Of a DNA stretch of 13,833 nucleotides, positions 13,642-13,833 are shown in pieces (position 1 is the first letter of the stretch; the number at the start of each line of letters is the position of its first letter). The notes under the pieces are model-generated. The model did no database searches and was not told the DNA's origin. It saw only the letters and a list, made by a program, of their open reading frames with translations. Position numbers and translations under genes: made by a program. The stretch comes from Chloroflexota bacterium (lineage in GTDB: Bacteria; Chloroflexota; Anaerolineae; Aggregatilineales; UBA3940), in assembly GCA_011051745.1 (NCBI GenBank), contig DRKO01000394.1, positions 1-13,833 of the forward strand, in the 5' to 3' direction.

Positions 13642-13833
13642 CTTCCTCCGGGGGAGGGTCTTCTTTCGTCTTCGCCCTCCGGGAAGACTGCTTCTCGCTC
13701 TTCCCGTGCCCGGAGCCCTGTCCGTCGGCCTTCTTTTCCAGAGCGGGTTTTTCCTTCCGGGCCGCCTGCTCCCCGGCCTGCGCCTCCAGCCGATGCGAAG
13801 AGGCCGGAGACGCGCTCTTCTTTTCCTTCTTCC
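13622..13833 (-). CDS. Partial protein C terminus, Lys/Glu/Ala-rich low complexity
   Basis: An open frame enters from the right edge and ends at TAG (13622-13624), 17 bases past the DegV stop. The visible 69 or so residues are low complexity and charged, including KKEKKSASPASSHRLEAQAG, EQAARKEKPALEKKADGQ and a final PPPEEEPPRER. All three minus-strand frames are open here because of base composition. This one is preferred for its strongly G-starting codons and hydrophilic composition, typical of disordered C-terminal tails. No domain is visible and I do not recognise the protein; the start lies outside the window. Confidence 0.45.
   Translation of the reverse strand, partial: KKEKKSASPASSHRLEAQAGEQAARKEKPALEKKADGQGSGHGKSEKQSSRRAKTKEDPPPEEEPPRER

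Noticed and set aside
1..13833. tRNA, rRNA, CRISPR arrays, transposases or attachment sites
   Set aside because: No repeated spacers, no transposase or integrase motifs, and no tRNA or rRNA signature was found on either strand.

Overview
The window is GC-rich and densely packed, with short intergenic gaps, overlapping start and stop codons, AGGAGG-type ribosome binding sites and sigma70-like promoters. Proline/threonine-rich lipoprotein tails, an AidB-like acyl-CoA dehydrogenase, a DegV protein and a respiratory molybdoenzyme operon fit a member of the Chloroflexota (Anaerolineae-like). That assignment is inferred from composition and gene style; no marker gene confirms it.

Layout. At the left (1-1577, + strand) is an acyl-CoA dehydrogenase with its own promoter. 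Its 3' end overlaps by 19 bases a convergent signalling operon on the minus strand (4664 down to 1559): a PhnD-like substrate-binding lipoprotein, a NarX-type histidine kinase and a NarL/LuxR-type response regulator. To its right is a second minus-strand operon (12292 down to 4819), in transcription order: a TPR-rhodanese lipoprotein, a four-cluster ferredoxin-like subunit, a ten-helix NrfD-type membrane subunit, a Tat-exported molybdopterin catalytic subunit, a membrane-anchored monoheme cytochrome c, and an Mrp/ApbC-type Fe-S carrier ATPase. A 457-base non-coding region (12293-12749) rich in inverted repeats separates this from a divergent DegV gene on the + strand. A Lys/Glu-rich open frame enters from the right edge on the minus strand.

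Interpretation. The oxidoreductase has the composition and the gene order (Fe-S, NrfD, Mo subunit) of the Salmonella ttrBCA tetrathionate reductase operon. Tetrathionate reductase is controlled there by TtrS, a kinase whose periplasmic sensor is PhnD-like, and by TtrR, a LuxR-type regulator. Here a PhnD-like domain is a separate lipoprotein encoded directly upstream of a kinase and regulator. The rhodanese lipoprotein adds a sulfur-transfer activity, and it ends in a proline-rich tail whose very last residue is cysteine. My reading is an extracytoplasmic sulfur-compound oxidoreductase (tetrathionate, thiosulfate or polysulfide) with a dedicated sulfur carrier, a dedicated cytochrome, a maturation factor and a split three-component sensor. 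The substrate and the direction of electron flow cannot be settled from sequence alone.
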